Assembly (NCBI GenBank): GCA_023145395.1
Contig: JAGLDW010000775.1
Coordinates: 1-15,752, forward strand
DNA length: 15,752 bases
DNA from: Lentisphaeria bacterium
GTDB taxonomy: Bacteria; Verrucomicrobiota; Lentisphaeria; Oligosphaerales; Lenti-02
Reading direction: 5' to 3'
Part shown: positions 15,301-15,752 of the stretch, piece after piece
Position numbering within the stretch: the stretch's first letter is position 1
How the letters are laid out: every line of letters starts with the position of its first letter
Position numbers and translations under genes: made by a program
Notes under the pieces: model-generated
Database searches by the model: none
What the model was told of the DNA's origin: nothing
The model's input: only the letters and a program-made list of their open reading frames with translations

Positions 15301-15681
15301 CCGACGGTCTACGGGAACCGCTGCGAAAAACGGCTTGCGACCTGGATCTACGGAAGTCAGAGCGCAAATCCCCGCATGGAGGTGAGGTTTGAAATCGATC
15401 CGTTTCCGGCGGCCGGAGACTATGAACTGATTGTCTCCGCCCAGGATGATGATGCGGAGAAGAAGTGCCACATTCGGATCAAGCTCAACGACACGGTCGT
15501 GTTTGAGGGGGAGAACCCGTTCGTGCGCCTGGGCTGGTCGCGCCATACATTCCGCTTGCCAGCGAACCAGCTAAAACGACAGAACAAGCTGTTGATCGAG
15601 AACCCCGAGCCCACTGGCCGTTCGGGAGGCCCGCCTTTCTTCATGCTCAACTACATGGTTCTGCGCAAGACTGCGAAATGA
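12391..15681 (+). CDS. Exported FG-GAP beta-propeller / GH84 beta-N-acetylglucosaminidase-like protein
   Basis: The product of about 1096 residues starts with a signal peptide (1-23, cut likely after Val-Phe-Ala). Seven FG-GAP/VCBS-type repeats follow (about 35-385). Six carry a clear Asp-x-Asn/Asp-x-Asp-Gly calcium loop (around 46, 106, 197, 250, 307, 360); the third (around 156) is degenerate. A GH20b-like N-terminal domain (about 415-540) leads into a GH84 module (about 547-850). Its catalytic pair is Asp662-Asp663 in Leu-Lys-Tyr-Asp-Asp; further family features are Phe-Trp-Thr-Gly-Pro (741-745) and Asp-Tyr-Cys-Trp-Asn-Pro (826-831). A helical segment (about 870-950) and a C-terminal beta-sandwich (about 960-1096), perhaps carbohydrate-binding, close the protein. 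It should remove beta-linked GlcNAc outside the cytoplasm, with the propeller holding substrate or partner. The ATG at 12391 has AGGAA five bases upstream; the frame extends to a GTG at 12370. Module order is clear; activity is inferred. Confidence 0.88.
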   Translation: MKRIFLSSVVLFTMLAMGTVFAADFSAAPDISLADVGYPYSLSFGDLNGDGRPDLVISSWGKRAKGKDYDHSQSRVLVFQQKKGGFSQPPDRAFNITAPWTVRIRDLDGDGANDIAVAETRRKLHLFLAAEDFAVDHLNVDINHGDRSLAVANLGDDDKMDLLCGASWRRWLGDDTFRNGYFYGPETNDNRAVSCHDINRDGHPDAVFLGGGGVRIYCGPFPVSTVKPDEISQLITITPPDPAVNYVVADFNADGRPDLAISVRPAKGTNRSPRILLYFQQAPMGFPAGDTPSQEITGVHGPLYSADVNRDGRQDLLVCAQQARKVLIFRQKKGGGFATQVEGADQVLKGGGSYCLAIGDVDADGFPDLAVSDGSRRVHIFRNLGQQEEERKLAQHGRMPYYTGAVLPTPQQADYRDEYIPIGGASLLVGPATDATGPHAQFLRARIRSVGGSLNLVDSLDKAGPVCVVLGNSPDCAALLVKHPVPTREQGYTLNTIVTGKRTLVVLRGHDRLGLLWAISTFSQLLHMREGKAVVRAADIRDYPVVQNRGFIAGNWADGAYYSIAFKFNKPVFQNGLVPRGISRKERYTCWRKPIPEILANDVKAMGELLTPFGIEWYAGFNPIVGKPEEKIHSGNDEDFQAAFRLSCLVAEAGGHLCLKYDDNRFPINPADKTRFGTAREADIYFVNRLFAAVRERYPTFKILFCPPFYWGPTSAALYPEPRDDYLFALGKRLPKDVEIFWTGPSVKSGIMKPEYVQWITERLQRRPVFWQNAFGMPHSYGYHYATDPVATWRDWYYDGFYEQVDTYMLNSMMPNYCAANATASDYCWNPNSYDPEASIAQACSKLVGDDTYAVLIRLNQALGWFDKFGLRQTPAAARALPEMAKNLEAVNEVWSDVKTTNLAAVQRWTGMEGHVKQVNTFYRRLKRNPKLSAFAKPAAQSRQHAEREIGLNPKTDTFIAAVEFVGGMGPTVYGNRCEKRLATWIYGSQSANPRMEVRFEIDPFPAAGDYELIVSAQDDDAEKKCHIRIKLNDTVVFEGENPFVRLGWSRHTFRLPANQLKRQNKLLIENPEPTGRSGGPPFFMLNYMVLRKTAK

Positions 15682-15691
15682 GGCCGAAAAT

Positions 15692-15723
15692 CCGTGCCTG
15701 TTCAACAGGTTGATTGAGCACGG
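15692..15723 (+). repeat. Inverted repeat after the FG-GAP/GH84 gene
   Basis: CCGTGC (15692-15697) pairs with GCACGG (15718-15723) around a 20-base loop. The loop itself can fold (TCAAC with GTTGA, 15702-15713), or CCTGTT at 15697-15702 can pair with AACAGG instead. It starts 11 bases after the stop codon. No T-run follows before the window ends, so it is a candidate 3'-end structure rather than a proven terminator. Confidence 0.3.
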
Positions 15724-15752
15724 GTGTCCCAAAGAAACTCGGTCCTTACCAC

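Overview
The window looks like about 16 kb of a GC-rich (roughly 60% by eye) Gram-negative-type genome, probably environmental or gut-derived. The best lineage guess is the Planctomycetes/Verrucomicrobia/Lentisphaerae/Hydrogenedentes range. Pointers are a dimeric-type single-chain glycyl-tRNA synthetase, an EF-G-like paralogue, a DUF711 protein, a NodB-fold hypothetical protein and a large secreted FG-GAP/glycosidase protein. This is inference from gene content only. No rRNA, tRNA, CRISPR array or transposase was seen.

Layout. Positions 1-7453 are all on the minus strand. Read in transcription order they are a small multi-pass membrane protein (7453-6701), phosphoglucomutase pgm (6664-5018), an EF-G-like GTPase (4841-2835) with a clear Rho-independent terminator just after it, a DUF711/UPF0210 protein (2707-1328), and the start of a NodB-fold (polysaccharide-deacetylase-like) protein that runs off the left edge (1091-1). 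A divergent control region at 7454-7601 separates this block from the plus-strand block. It carries a good sigma70-like promoter whose spacer contains a perfect inverted repeat. The plus-strand block starts with glyQS, an S41 carboxy-terminal processing protease and dapB, with gaps of 50-55 bases that suggest one transcript. A ribbon-helix-helix antitoxin/PIN toxin pair follows, with its own perfect 11-bp inverted-repeat operator. About 500 bases without a convincing gene come next, holding a possible DUF1573-like remnant. The last gene encodes an exported protein of about 1096 residues that joins a seven-repeat FG-GAP beta-propeller to a GH84 beta-N-acetylglucosaminidase module.

Function. 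Most genes are housekeeping: translation (glyQS, EF-G-like), sugar-phosphate metabolism (pgm), lysine/diaminopimelate synthesis (dapB) and envelope proteolysis (S41). The accessory content is the toxin-antitoxin module and the two carbohydrate-related genes at the ends. The most unusual items are the FG-GAP plus GH84 architecture, the EF-G-like protein with NGCD in place of the canonical NKxD guanine-specificity motif, and the very regular toxin-antitoxin operator. I see no clearly new multi-gene defence or biosynthetic system.
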